Source of the DNA: CBFHMJ01 sp965656875
GTDB taxonomy: Bacteria; Pseudomonadota; Gammaproteobacteria; Enterobacterales; Alteromonadaceae
Direction of reading: 5' to 3'
DNA length: 64,000 bases
NCBI GenBank assembly: GCA_965656875.1
Contig: CBFHMJ010000025.1
Span: 62,001-126,000 of the forward strand
Below the pieces are notes generated by a model. That model was not told the origin of the DNA. It ran no database searches and saw only the letters and a list, made by a program, of their open reading frames with translations. Both the position numbers and the translations under genes were made by a program. Within the stretch, counting starts at the first letter, position 1, and every line of letters begins with the position of its first letter. Of the stretch, positions 16,624-25,585 are shown piece after piece.

Positions 16624-17712
16624 GTGCAAAAATTTAATCAACTTTTCATACAACCAGCGATTTATGGTCTTGCACTGGCCTTCGTTACTTTATTATTTTT
16701 CCCCGAGCTGATTGGTAAGCAATCGATATTTACCAATGGGCAAACACCCCAGCAGCCCCCGCCGTTATCTTATGCTAATGCAGTCAGAAAAGCGGCACCT
16801 GCGGTCGTCAATATTTATTCATTATCGATTGTGACCACGCCTCGGTTTTTACGCTCCAAACCTGTTCCTCGCCGCGAATTAGGATCTGGCATCATCATGA
16901 GTAGTGATGGTTTTATCCTGACCAATCACCATGTTGTCGATAACGCTGACCAGATCGAAGTTGTCCTGCAAGATGGTCGAATCATGCGTGCCGAATTAAT
17001 CGGCAAAGACATGGCGACCGATTTAGCCTTACTTAAAGTTGATGCTCAGGGCTTACCTGTGATTGATCAAGACCCTAATTTTACGCCACAAGTTGGTGAC
17101 GTTGTTCTGGCTCTTGGCAACCCTTTAAATCTGGGTCTTGCTATAACCCACGGAATTATCAGTGCGAAAGAAAAGCGTTTATCTGACACCAGTTACGTGA
17201 GTCTGCTTCAAATGGATGCAGCTATTAACGCAGGAAACTCAGGTGGCGCTGTAGTAAATTCAAATGGCTTACTGATTGGTATCAGCACCTCTGCGTTTCA
17301 GACTCAATATAATGATATTCAAGGAATCTTCTTTGCCGTCCCCTATAAAACCGCAGTAAAAGTGATGGATAAACTGGTGCGCTACGGACGTTTCATTCGA
17401 GGCTACCTGGGAGTCAATGGTCAGCCTATTAGTGCGGAAGGAAAAGAAATATATTCTAATACCGAAGTGGTCGCTGGTATTCGACTAACAGGTGTCGAAG
17501 CTTATGGTCCAGCATATAAAGCAGGATTAAGGCCCGGAGATGTTATTTTTAAAATAGATGAAACTCCAATTGTATCTTTGCCCGGAACTTTGGAGATTAT
17601 TGAAGATACACAACCAGGAACAACGGTTAATTTTTCAATACTCAGAAATGGACAAGCATTAACAGTTCCCGTCGTAATTGAAGCAGCTAAACCTGTAATA
17701 AATAAGCGTTAA
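16624..17712 (+). CDS. degS: Membrane-anchored site-1 protease DegS/AlgW
   Basis: DegS senses misfolded outer-membrane proteins through its PDZ domain and cuts the anti-sigma factor RseA to release sigma-E. The 362-residue protein begins at GTG and has an uncleaved N-terminal membrane anchor (about 10-28). The protease domain has His103 (NHHVV), Asp133 (ATDLALL) and Ser206 (NAGNSGG). A single PDZ domain spans about 258-350. One PDZ and an anchor distinguish it from DegQ. RseA and RpoE are not in the window. Confidence 0.93.
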   Translation: MQKFNQLFIQPAIYGLALAFVTLLFFPELIGKQSIFTNGQTPQQPPPLSYANAVRKAAPAVVNIYSLSIVTTPRFLRSKPVPRRELGSGIIMSSDGFILTNHHVVDNADQIEVVLQDGRIMRAELIGKDMATDLALLKVDAQGLPVIDQDPNFTPQVGDVVLALGNPLNLGLAITHGIISAKEKRLSDTSYVSLLQMDAAINAGNSGGAVVNSNGLLIGISTSAFQTQYNDIQGIFFAVPYKTAVKVMDKLVRYGRFIRGYLGVNGQPISAEGKEIYSNTEVVAGIRLTGVEAYGPAYKAGLRPGDVIFKIDETPIVSLPGTLEIIEDTQPGTTVNFSILRNGQALTVPVVIEAAKPVINKR

Positions 17713-17764
17713 AATCAATAAATATCATCTGAACGCAATAGAATCTGAAACAGATACTCATAGA

Positions 17765-17797
17765 AAAAGGCCTGGCGTATTCACGCTCAGGCCTTTT
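17765..17797. terminator. Bidirectional terminator between degS and murA
   Basis: AAAAGGCCTG (17765-17774) pairs with CAGGCCTTTT (17788-17797) between convergent genes, with T runs on both sides. Confidence 0.8.
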
Positions 17798-17827
17798 CTT
17801 AATAAATCTACTGAACAGGATCTTAGG

Positions 17828-19087
17828 TTATAGATCGATACGTTTAATATCAGCACCCAGCTGTTGAAGCTTACCTTCCAGATTTTCGTAACCACGATCA
17901 ACATGATAGATTTTGTTTACTCGCGTTGTTCCTTCCGCTGCCAGACCCGCAATGATTAAGCTGGCCGATGCCCGAAGATCAGTTGCCATCACTTCTGCTC
18001 CGCTTAATGATTCTGAGTCATAACAAATAGCCGTGTTACCTTCGATATGAATATTCGCACCCATTCGAATTAATTCTGGAACATGCATAAAACGATTTTC
18101 AAAGATGGTCTCAGTAATAACCCCAGTTCCTTTCGCCAATGCATTCAAGGTTGTGAACTGAGCCTGCATATCTGTCGGAAAACCTGGATGAGGCACCGTT
18201 TTGATATCCACCGCTTTTAGCTGATTTCCTCTCATGCTAAGAGAGATAAAATCATCTCCTACATTTAACGAAGCACCTACACGCCTTAATTTATTAACCA
18301 CAGCATCCATTAACGTTGGATTAGTATTAAAACAGGTTACTTCGCCGTGCGTACATGCAGCTGCAACAAGATAGGTTCCGGTCTCTATTCTGTCTGGCAG
18401 AATAGTGAACTCATCTCCAAATAGCTCTTCAACGCCCTGAATAATAATAGTATCAGTACCAGCGCCCTGAATTTTCGCTCCCAACGTTTTTAAATAATCC
18501 GCCAGATTGACAATTTCTGGTTCACGCGCAGCATTTTCCAGAATTGTTTCACCAACAGCTAACGTTGCAGCCATCATCAGATTTTCTGTTGCACCAACAC
18601 TCACCTGATCCATGACGATACGAGCACCTCGTAATCGGCCATCCACAGTTGCTTTGATATAACCACTACGAACAGAAATATTAGCACCCATTTGACGCAG
18701 ACCATCCAGATGGATATCAACCGGTCTTGTGCCAATCGCGCAACCTCCTGGCAAAGATACTTCAGCTTCATGATATCGGGCCAGTAAAGGACCAAGTACC
18801 AGAATAGATGCACGCATCTTAGTTACCAGCTCATAAGGTGCTTTCACATCAGTTAATTCTGCGGGAGAGATCCATGCTGTAGAGCCATTAAATTCGACAT
18901 CAGCACCCAGATGAGTAAGAAGTTCTATGGATGTATTAATATCTTCAAGGCAGGGAACATTATGAAGCGTTGAGGGCTTTTTACTTAACAGCGTCGCCAT
19001 TAAAATTGGCAACGCTGCATTTTTAGAACCGGAAATTGACACTTCGCCCTGGAGTGCAATTCCACCATTAATGACAAACTGCTGCAT
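17828..19087 (-). CDS. murA: UDP-N-acetylglucosamine 1-carboxyvinyltransferase
   Basis: MurA transfers enolpyruvate from PEP to UDP-GlcNAc, the first committed step of peptidoglycan synthesis. The 419-residue protein has Lys22 in GSKNAALP and the active Cys116 in GGCAIGTRP, the residue that fosfomycin alkylates. Length is standard. It is the last gene of the mla operon, 11 bp after ibaG, as in E. coli, where murA follows mlaFEDCB-ibaG. Confidence 0.98.
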   Translation of the reverse strand: MQQFVINGGIALQGEVSISGSKNAALPILMATLLSKKPSTLHNVPCLEDINTSIELLTHLGADVEFNGSTAWISPAELTDVKAPYELVTKMRASILVLGPLLARYHEAEVSLPGGCAIGTRPVDIHLDGLRQMGANISVRSGYIKATVDGRLRGARIVMDQVSVGATENLMMAATLAVGETILENAAREPEIVNLADYLKTLGAKIQGAGTDTIIIQGVEELFGDEFTILPDRIETGTYLVAAACTHGEVTCFNTNPTLMDAVVNKLRRVGASLNVGDDFISLSMRGNQLKAVDIKTVPHPGFPTDMQAQFTTLNALAKGTGVITETIFENRFMHVPELIRMGANIHIEGNTAICYDSESLSGAEVMATDLRASASLIIAGLAAEGTTRVNKIYHVDRGYENLEGKLQQLGADIKRIDL

Positions 19088-19098
19088 TAACAGGCCTT

Positions 19099-19359
19099 CT
19101 ATGCGTCAGGGAGAATTAGTTTTTTGTCACGCTCCCATTCCTCTGGCGTAAACGTTTTGATTGAAACAGCGTGTATAGATCCATCTGCAATTGATGGATT
19201 TAAAGGTCCATAAATCATTTGCTGCTTTTTAACACGAGACATGTTTTCGAATACACTACCAACAACGATAACTTCCACATGGCTACCGTCTGTTTTTGCA
19301 TAGGCTTCGTCAATATCCAGTTTTTCTTTTAACAGAGCTTCAATTGCGCTGCTGTCCAT
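19099..19359 (-). CDS. ibaG: BolA-family protein IbaG
   Basis: This 86-residue BolA-like protein carries the family core, with VFENMSRVKKQQMIYGPLNPSI and a conserved C-terminal ALHA-type segment (SIHAVSIKTFTPEEW). BolA proteins partner with monothiol glutaredoxins in iron-sulfur cluster handling. The position between mlaB and murA identifies it as IbaG (YrbA) rather than BolA. GAGG lies just upstream of ATG. Confidence 0.93.
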   Translation of the reverse strand: MDSSAIEALLKEKLDIDEAYAKTDGSHVEVIVVGSVFENMSRVKKQQMIYGPLNPSIADGSIHAVSIKTFTPEEWERDKKLILPDA

Positions 19360-19400
19360 GATGAATCCTCTTATATTTGTTACTTTGAGACTGGCTGACG

Positions 19401-19712
19401 TTATTCTGCTGTTTTTTCGAGCGGTAACAAGGTAACCAGATCACTAATTTCCGCCAACTTTAACAACTGTTCAGGCGGATTCAAAATTGTTATTGTTTTT
19501 CCCCGTTTTTGCACATCAGCAATGAAACTGATTATCCATGCCAGACCCGAGGTATCGATACCTGACAATTCAGCTAAATCCAGTTTAACTTCATGCTGTT
19601 GAACTTGTGACGGTAGGTTTTTCTTGATGAGCGCACTGACAGTAAGGCGGGTCAAATCGCCCGCCATCAAAACACAATCACCAACAAATTTAAAACTAGC
19701 TTGCTGATTCAT
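19401..19712 (-). CDS. mlaB: STAS-domain protein MlaB
   Basis: MlaB is the cytoplasmic STAS subunit that stabilises the MlaFE transporter. The 103-residue protein has the STAS pattern LDLAELSGIDTSGLAWIISF near residues 45-65. The start used is ATG 19712 (MNQQASFKF), overlapping the end of mlaC by 17 nt. A longer in-frame start at 19754 would overlap mlaC more and adds unrelated residues. Neighbours are mlaC upstream and ibaG downstream. Confidence 0.9.
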   Translation of the reverse strand: MNQQASFKFVGDCVLMAGDLTRLTVSALIKKNLPSQVQQHEVKLDLAELSGIDTSGLAWIISFIADVQKRGKTITILNPPEQLLKLAEISDLVTLLPLEKTAE

Positions 19713-20349
19713 CAGTATCTTTTCTCTGCACTGGCTCTTTGATCTTTTCAGCAAGCAGATCGCTGACTTTATCCAGCCCTTGTTGACGAATTAAAGTACC
19801 TAATTCAGCACGCTTACTTTCCAGTAAACTAATACCTTCAGCGACCATATCATACGCTTTCCAGTCACCTGATTTAGTACGTTTTACTTTGAAATGAATA
19901 TGGATATCAGGTTTGCCCTGATCAATGATGCGAGTTTTCACCGTTACTACTTTTTTATTCGGAGCAACCGGTGTGGCAGGTGCAAATACGACCTTCTGGC
20001 CTTTATACAGTGTGAAAACACTTGCATAAGTTTGAATCAAATAAGATTTAAATGTACTGATAAAACGACTGCGTTCTTCCTTTGTTGTCTTTTTAAAGTT
20101 TCTTCCAATTATTTTCTTTGCTGCATAGACATAGTCAACATAAGGAATTAACTCTTCTTCAACAATAACACGCAGATATTCTTTATCAGCCTGAACCTTA
20201 TCCTGCTCTTTAGCAAGACGGGTAAAGACAGTGTCAGCGACTCGCTGAACCATTTCGTGAGGATTGGTCTCTGCAGCCGAAGCAGATACCGATATTAATA
20301 GTGAAAAAACAATCGCTACCAGCGCACTATATTTTTGTAATAATTTCAT
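19696..20349 (-). CDS. mlaC: Periplasmic phospholipid-binding protein MlaC
   Basis: MlaC shuttles phospholipids across the periplasm between the outer-membrane MlaA complex and MlaFEDB. The 217-residue protein has a signal peptide ending SASA (about residue 26), then the family fold with ARLAKEQD and the YASVFTLYKGQKVVF region. Its start overlaps the mlaD stop by one base, so translation is probably coupled. Confidence 0.93.
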   Translation of the reverse strand: MKLLQKYSALVAIVFSLLISVSASAAETNPHEMVQRVADTVFTRLAKEQDKVQADKEYLRVIVEEELIPYVDYVYAAKKIIGRNFKKTTKEERSRFISTFKSYLIQTYASVFTLYKGQKVVFAPATPVAPNKKVVTVKTRIIDQGKPDIHIHFKVKRTKSGDWKAYDMVAEGISLLESKRAELGTLIRQQGLDKVSDLLAEKIKEPVQRKDTDESAS

Positions 20350-20819
20350 TAGTCATCTCCACCAGCATTAAATAAGAACTGACCTATTAACTCTTCAAGT
20401 ACCAGTGCAGGTTTTGTATCTTCAATGAAATCTCCTGCTTGTAATATTTCTACGGTTTCATCAATGAAGCCAGGGTGGAAACCTACGTACTGCTCGCCTA
20501 AAAGTCCCGACGTTAAAATTGATACAGAACTGGTTTCCGAAAAATTGTTATATTCTGCGGCGATCGTCATTGTTACTACCGGTAGGTAATCAACCGGGTC
20601 CAGAATAATCTGGCTCACACGTCCAACAACAACACCCCCCACTTTTACCGGTGAACGGACCTTCAAACTTCCGATATTGTCAAACTTCGCATGTAATTCG
20701 TAAGTTTCTCCATTCCCCGTCATACTTTGTTCTGCGACTTGTAACGCTAAAAAGATCAAAGCTGCAAAACCCAGTGCTACAAATGCACCCACCATAATTT
20801 CTAATTTACGTGCAGTCAT
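20349..20819 (-). CDS. mlaD: MCE-domain protein MlaD
   Basis: MlaD is the hexameric inner-membrane MCE subunit of the Mla importer/exporter. The 156-residue protein has one N-terminal helix (about 8-28) and a single MCE domain with GSLKVRSPVKVGGVVVGRV and TSGLLGEQYVGFHPG. ATG 20819 (MTARKLEIMVGAF) is chosen because it aligns with the usual N-terminus. An in-frame GTG at 20828 overlapping the mlaE stop is possible. Confidence 0.93.
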   Translation of the reverse strand: MTARKLEIMVGAFVALGFAALIFLALQVAEQSMTGNGETYELHAKFDNIGSLKVRSPVKVGGVVVGRVSQIILDPVDYLPVVTMTIAAEYNNFSETSSVSILTSGLLGEQYVGFHPGFIDETVEILQAGDFIEDTKPALVLEELIGQFLFNAGGDD

Positions 20820-20824
20820 CCAAA

Positions 20825-21595
20825 TCACCCAAACATCACATACGTTAAAACAAAATCTAAACCTAAAATCATCAATGATGACTGAACCACCGTTTCAGTG
20901 GTTGCTTTACTAATACCTTCAGAGGTTGGTATTGCGTCATAGCCCTTAAACAATGCGATCCAGGTTACAACGAAAGCAAAAACTATGCTTTTAAGGACAC
21001 CGCTCAACACGTCTTCCTCAAAATTCACACTGGATTGCATAATTGACCAGAAGTTACCATCGTCAATACCTAACCACTGCACACCGACCAGGTAACCACC
21101 CATAACACCAACGGAAGAGAAAATAATCGCCAACAGGGGCATACTCACCATGCCTGCCCAGAATCGCGGTGCAATTACTCGTCTAACCGGATCAACAGCC
21201 ATCATTTCCAGACTGCTAAGTTGTTCAGTTGCTTTCATTAAACCGATTTCAGCCGTTAATGCAGAGCCAGCGCGTCCCGCAAATAACAGACCGGTAACCA
21301 CTGGACCTAATTCCCGTAAAAGAGACAAAGATACCATAGGTCCAAGACTTTCTTCCGCACCGTAGTCAACTAGCACCAAATAACCTTGCAGTGCCAGTAC
21401 CATGCCGATAAACAGCCCTGAAACCACGATAATGACCAATGACTGAACACCAACAACATAAATTTGTTTGACCAACAAGTGAAACGCAGTAAAACGAATT
21501 GGGCCGAATAACACGCCCATCAACACAAACCAGGCACGACCGATCTCAGAAAAAACATCAAGCGTTCGACGACCGAGATCTTGTAAAAACCTCAT
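20825..21595 (-). CDS. mlaE: ABC transporter permease MlaE
   Basis: MlaE is the permease of the Mla phospholipid transporter. The 256-residue protein has about five hydrophobic helices and the conserved core GPVVTGLLFAGRAGSALTAEIG, with LGPMVSLSLLRELG preceding it. The ATG has AAGGGGA upstream. It follows mlaF by 29 bp and nearly touches mlaD. Confidence 0.95.
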   Translation of the reverse strand: MRFLQDLGRRTLDVFSEIGRAWFVLMGVLFGPIRFTAFHLLVKQIYVVGVQSLVIIVVSGLFIGMVLALQGYLVLVDYGAEESLGPMVSLSLLRELGPVVTGLLFAGRAGSALTAEIGLMKATEQLSSLEMMAVDPVRRVIAPRFWAGMVSMPLLAIIFSSVGVMGGYLVGVQWLGIDDGNFWSIMQSSVNFEEDVLSGVLKSIVFAFVVTWIALFKGYDAIPTSEGISKATTETVVQSSLMILGLDFVLTYVMFG

Positions 21596-21623
21596 GACAC
21601 TATCCCCTTCATTACAGACATAT

Positions 21624-22427
21624 TCACTTTTGGTTCTCCTTAACTAAATCTTCCCAATAGTCATCAGCCTGGAAGTGAAATGGAACAGGCCCGTCAGCCA
21701 GTCCATTAATAAACTGCTTAACCAGCGGTGAATCGTTCTGAAGCAATTGCTCGGGTGTCCCTTCGCCTATAACTTTCTGATTTGCAATAATATAAATATA
21801 GTCTGCAATGCTCATTACTTCCGTTACATCGTGAGAAACGACAATACTGGTTAAGCCAATCGCATCATTTAACTTTCTGATTAACCTGACGAGAACCCCC
21901 ATAGAAATAGGATCTTGTCCAGCAAATGGTTCATCAAACATGATTAGCTCAGGGTCCAGTGCAATCGCACGAGCCAGCGCAGCTCGTCGAGCCATGCCGC
22001 CTGATAATTCGGAAGGCATTAAGTCACGGGCTCCCCGTAAACCAACCGACTGTAACTTCATCAACACAATGGAGCGAATGATAGATTCTGGCAAGTCAGT
22101 GTGCTCACGTAGTGGAAAAGCTACATTGTCAAACACACTGATATCAGTAAACAACGCACCACTTTGGAATAACATGCTGATTTGTTTACGAACTTCATAA
22201 AGCCTTTGTCGAGGTAATGTTGGAATATCGTCCCCGTTAAACATGATACTACCGCGTTCAGGCTTTAGCTGACCGCCAATTAATCGCAGTAGTGTCGTTT
22301 TTCCGATACCACTTGGTCCCATGATGGCCGTTATTTTGCCTTTTGGGATGATCAAGTCGATACCATCATAGATAGTACGCTCACCTCGTTTAAAGGTAAG
22401 GTCATTAACTTCAATTAAGTTTGACAA
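21624..22427 (-). CDS. mlaF: ABC transporter ATPase MlaF
   Basis: MlaF powers phospholipid transport by MlaE. The ATPase has Walker A GPSGIGKTT, signature LSGGMARRAALARA, Walker B ELIMFDEPFAGQDP and the switch His in VVSHDV. An open frame extends upstream to 22541, but those residues are not family-like. TTG 22427 (MSNLIEVNDLTFKRG) gives 267 residues, close to the family length, and has AGG at a suitable distance. It heads the mla operon, divergent from kdsD. Confidence 0.93.
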   Translation of the reverse strand: MSNLIEVNDLTFKRGERTIYDGIDLIIPKGKITAIMGPSGIGKTTLLRLIGGQLKPERGSIMFNGDDIPTLPRQRLYEVRKQISMLFQSGALFTDISVFDNVAFPLREHTDLPESIIRSIVLMKLQSVGLRGARDLMPSELSGGMARRAALARAIALDPELIMFDEPFAGQDPISMGVLVRLIRKLNDAIGLTSIVVSHDVTEVMSIADYIYIIANQKVIGEGTPEQLLQNDSPLVKQFINGLADGPVPFHFQADDYWEDLVKENQK

Positions 22428-22917
22428 GAGAGGACCTGTTTCCTTGCAGTAAAAATGAGTACGCCAAAAATAACCGCGGCATTTTAGCCTTTTGTGCGGC
22501 CAACAAGTAATAATTTTTAGTAAAAAAGTATATCTGAACACTCATTGTGTACAGAATATGGTACATCCGTGAAATTCATCAATAAAATCAGATTAGATAA
22601 TCAACAGGGTTAGTCAAATAAAAGTCAAAACCGTTCAATAATCTGTTTTAAATACTGTCAATAACAGACCTTGAAAGCTGGGATTTTATTCATAAATAGA
22701 AAAAACATGTTTACCAATATCGAACAAAGTAATAATTAGCAAAACACGACTATACTTTTCAGGCAGATATAGCTTGAAACATCGGGTATAATCGACGCCC
22801 CAGGCATAAACGGCTGAACGATATGTCAGGGACAGGGCAGACTCTGAACAAAAACTGTCCCGGACAGATTCAAATCTGAAGATTTGAATTTATTCAACCC
22901 CCAAACCGGATTGCTCA
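22428..22917. promoter_or_regulatory. Divergent mlaF/kdsD promoter region with leader hairpins
   Basis: This 490-bp region contains a plus-strand TATAAT (22787-22792), followed by two hairpins before kdsD. GGGACAG/CTGTCCC lies at 22829-22861. A perfect 9-bp stem, ATTCAAATC/GATTTGAAT with a TGAA loop, lies at 22868-22889. No good -35 is seen at the right spacing. The promoter for mlaF was not located. No coding sequence is supported. Confidence 0.5.
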
Positions 22918-23889
22918 ATGATAAAACAAAATTTCAGAACTCTTGGTTTAAGCGTACTTGATATTGAAAGGCAAGCGATTGAACAACTTGAACAATATAT
23001 CAATGATGATTTCGAATCAGCCTGCGAATTAATTTACAACTGTAAAGGACGTACAATCATTATTGGTATGGGTAAATCCGGCCATATCGGTAGAAAAATA
23101 GCAGCAACACTCGCCAGTACTGGCACGCCGTCTTTTTTTGTTCATCCGGGAGAAGCAAGTCACGGTGATCTGGGAATGATCACATCAGACGATACCGTCA
23201 TTCTAATCTCAAACTCGGGTGAAACCGGTGAAGTGATTTCTATCATTCCTGTTATTAAACGTATTGGCGCCAGTATCATTTCTATGTCTGGTAATCCAGC
23301 TTCTACACTCGCCACTCTCAGTGATGTTCATATTTGTATTAAGGTCGAAAAAGAAGCATGTCCATTAGGTTTAGCGCCAACTGCCAGCACAACAGCAACA
23401 CTGGTAATGGGCGATGCGCTTGCTGTTGCACTTCTCGAAGCAAGAGGATTTTCTCAGGATGATTTTGCACTCTCTCATCCGGGTGGCAGTTTAGGAAAAA
23501 GATTGCTGCTTCGTGTTGCAGACATCATGCATAAAGGCGAACAGATTCCACTTATTTCTGAAGGTGCAACCATTAAAGAAGCACTGTTGGAAGTATCAAT
23601 GAAAGGTCTGGGATTAACCGGTATTACCGATGCTTCAAATCGTCTTTCAGGTATTTTCACTGATGGTGACTTACGCCGTATTCTGGATTTAAAACAAGAT
23701 ATTCACGACACGCCTATAGAACAGGTTATGACCCGAGGCTGCGTCACTGTTAACGCAGAAATGCTGGCTGCTGAAGTACTTAAAATAATGGAAGATAAAA
23801 AAATCAACAGTCTCATCGTTGTTGATGCAGACAACTTCCCGGTGGGTGCTTTAAACATGCATGACTTACTCAAAGCTGGCGTACTTTAA
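22918..23889 (+). CDS. kdsD: D-arabinose 5-phosphate isomerase KdsD
   Basis: KdsD converts ribulose 5-phosphate to arabinose 5-phosphate, the first step to Kdo for LPS. The 323-residue protein has an SIS domain (about 40-180) with GMGKSGHIGRKIAATLASTG and HPGEASHGDLG. Two CBS domains follow (about 205-260 and 275-323). It is the first gene of a run through kdsC, lptC, lptA and lptB, with kdsC 12 bp downstream. Confidence 0.96.
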   Translation: MIKQNFRTLGLSVLDIERQAIEQLEQYINDDFESACELIYNCKGRTIIIGMGKSGHIGRKIAATLASTGTPSFFVHPGEASHGDLGMITSDDTVILISNSGETGEVISIIPVIKRIGASIISMSGNPASTLATLSDVHICIKVEKEACPLGLAPTASTTATLVMGDALAVALLEARGFSQDDFALSHPGGSLGKRLLLRVADIMHKGEQIPLISEGATIKEALLEVSMKGLGLTGITDASNRLSGIFTDGDLRRILDLKQDIHDTPIEQVMTRGCVTVNAEMLAAEVLKIMEDKKINSLIVVDADNFPVGALNMHDLLKAGVL

Positions 23890-23901
23890 ACAGGAAGAAC
23901 A

Positions 23902-24474
23902 ATGCAATTACAGGATTACGAACTTTATCAGTCTCTTTACCAGCAAGAAATCAGTAGCCAGGTATTAAACAAAGCCAAAAACGTCAAACTACTGATTTGT
24001 GACGTTGACGGCGTTTTTTCTGATGGCCGTATTTATCTGGGCAATAATGGTGAAGAATTAAAAGCCTTTCATACACGCGACGGTTATGGCATCAAAGAAA
24101 TACAACAGCATGGCATTGCAGTAGCCATCATTACAGGCCGAAAATCTGCGATCGTTGAACAACGTATGCGCTCACTTAATGTTCAACATATTTACCAGGG
24201 TCAGGAAGATAAAATCATTGCTTACAAACAATTACTAACAGATCTTGAACTATCTGACGATCAAGTTGCCTATATTGGTGATGATCTTGGTGACCAGCCT
24301 GTTATGCAATTAGTTGGGCTTAGTGTCGCCGTCAATGATGCACATCCCCTGCTGGTCAATCAGAGCGATTTTATCACATCACTCCCCGGCGGTTTTGGTG
24401 CAGTTCGTGAATTGTGCGATATGTTACTCATTGCGCAACAACGCTTTAATCAAACGGTTACCAGTAGTACTTAA
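23902..24474 (+). CDS. kdsC: 3-deoxy-D-manno-octulosonate 8-phosphate phosphatase KdsC
   Basis: KdsC dephosphorylates Kdo 8-phosphate. The 190-residue HAD phosphatase has motif I ICDVDGVFSDGRIYLG near residue 33, motif II ITGRKS, and motif III YIGDDLGDQPVM. It has no cap domain, as expected for the tetrameric C0 HAD class. lptC starts 3 bp after its stop. Confidence 0.96.
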   Translation: MQLQDYELYQSLYQQEISSQVLNKAKNVKLLICDVDGVFSDGRIYLGNNGEELKAFHTRDGYGIKEIQQHGIAVAIITGRKSAIVEQRMRSLNVQHIYQGQEDKIIAYKQLLTDLELSDDQVAYIGDDLGDQPVMQLVGLSVAVNDAHPLLVNQSDFITSLPGGFGAVRELCDMLLIAQQRFNQTVTSST

Positions 24475-24477
24475 ATC

Positions 24478-25044
24478 ATGAGCATATCTCGCATTATTCT
24501 GTTACTTGCTTTTATTGGTGTTATGGGATTCCTTTGGTATCCCCAATTAACTCGCCAGCCTCAGCAAGAAACAAATTTGCAACCTCAATCCAATGCGCCT
24601 GATTATATTGCGCATGATTTGAAACGAATTATCTATGATGAACAGGGACATCCCGCACATCAGATCGAAGCCAGTAAAATGGAATATTACGCAGGCAAAG
24701 AACAAATGCTGTTTACTCAGCCACGAGTAACACTATTTAATGATTCCAGCCTGGCAGACTGGAAATTAAAGGCGCTGTCGGGAACACTCACAGGCAGCGA
24801 ACTCATTGTTCTTGAAAATGAAGTAATTGCTTCAAATTTAAGCGAAGAAGACTTCATCCGTGAAATAACCACGGAATATATTGAAGTTTTGATCGATAAA
24901 GATATTATGCAATCCGATAAAAGTGTCCAAATCTCTGGCGACAAGATCAATATACAAGGTCAGGGACTATTAGCACATATCAAGCAGAAGCAGGTCGAAT
25001 TAAGTAATCATGTACAAACAATTTATTCACATGAAAATCCCTGA
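24478..25044 (+). CDS. lptC: LPS export protein LptC
   Basis: LptC is the bitopic inner-membrane subunit that passes LPS from LptBFG to LptA. The 188-residue protein has one N-terminal helix (about 5-21) and a periplasmic beta-jellyroll with HQIEASKMEYYAGKEQMLFTQPRVTLF. Similarity across the family is low, so the assignment rests on the fold pattern and the position between kdsC and lptA. It overlaps lptA by 14 nt. Confidence 0.92.
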   Translation: MSISRIILLLAFIGVMGFLWYPQLTRQPQQETNLQPQSNAPDYIAHDLKRIIYDEQGHPAHQIEASKMEYYAGKEQMLFTQPRVTLFNDSSLADWKLKALSGTLTGSELIVLENEVIASNLSEEDFIREITTEYIEVLIDKDIMQSDKSVQISGDKINIQGQGLLAHIKQKQVELSNHVQTIYSHENP

Positions 25045-25585
25045 ACTCGTTTTCGCCGTTGTTTTTTCAACGTTTCTCTCTACGTCAGTTCAGGCTAAAG
25101 AATCAGATTTTTCGAAAGAAATTAAAATAGATGCACGTAAGCAGTCGATGGACATGAAGAACAATGTCCTGACGTTTAACGGCGATGTGGTTGTTATCCA
25201 GGGTTCTCTGACGATTAAAGCTGAAACACTGAAAGTCTTTTCAGAATCGGCGGACAAAGATGGTAACGAAATAATCATTGCCACAGGTAAACCGGCAACT
25301 TACTCTCAACAACTTGATAACGGAAAACCAATTAGTGCAAAAGCCGATCAAATTCGTTATGAGGTAACAGGCAGAAAATTAAAGCTTTCTGGTAATTCTG
25401 AACTCAATCAGAATGATAGTCTTGTTAAAGGTGAAGTGATTAACTACAACCTTGAGAAACAAGAATTAATGGCCGAAGGTGGTTCTCAGGACACGGGACA
25501 CGTTACAACAATCTTCATGCCGAAGGATGTTAAGAACCGTGACAAGAAAGACGACAAGAAAGAAACCGGGGAACAAAACCAGTAA
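25031..25585 (+). CDS. lptA: Periplasmic LPS-bridge protein LptA
   Basis: LptA oligomerises to bridge LPS across the periplasm. The 184-residue protein has a signal peptide ending VQA (about residue 22) and an OstA-like beta-jellyroll: LTFNGDVVVIQGSLTIKAETLKV and KGEVINYNLEKQELMAEG. The C-terminus is a Lys/Asp-rich tail. ATG 25031 is used; a start 21 bp upstream would spoil the signal peptide. The stop overlaps the lptB start by one base. Confidence 0.93.
   Translation: MKIPELVFAVVFSTFLSTSVQAKESDFSKEIKIDARKQSMDMKNNVLTFNGDVVVIQGSLTIKAETLKVFSESADKDGNEIIIATGKPATYSQQLDNGKPISAKADQIRYEVTGRKLKLSGNSELNQNDSLVKGEVINYNLEKQELMAEGGSQDTGHVTTIFMPKDVKNRDKKDDKKETGEQNQ

Noticed and set aside
22428..22541. N-terminal extension of mlaF to 22541
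   Set aside because: The residues are not similar to MlaF and the TTG at 22427 gives family-typical length.
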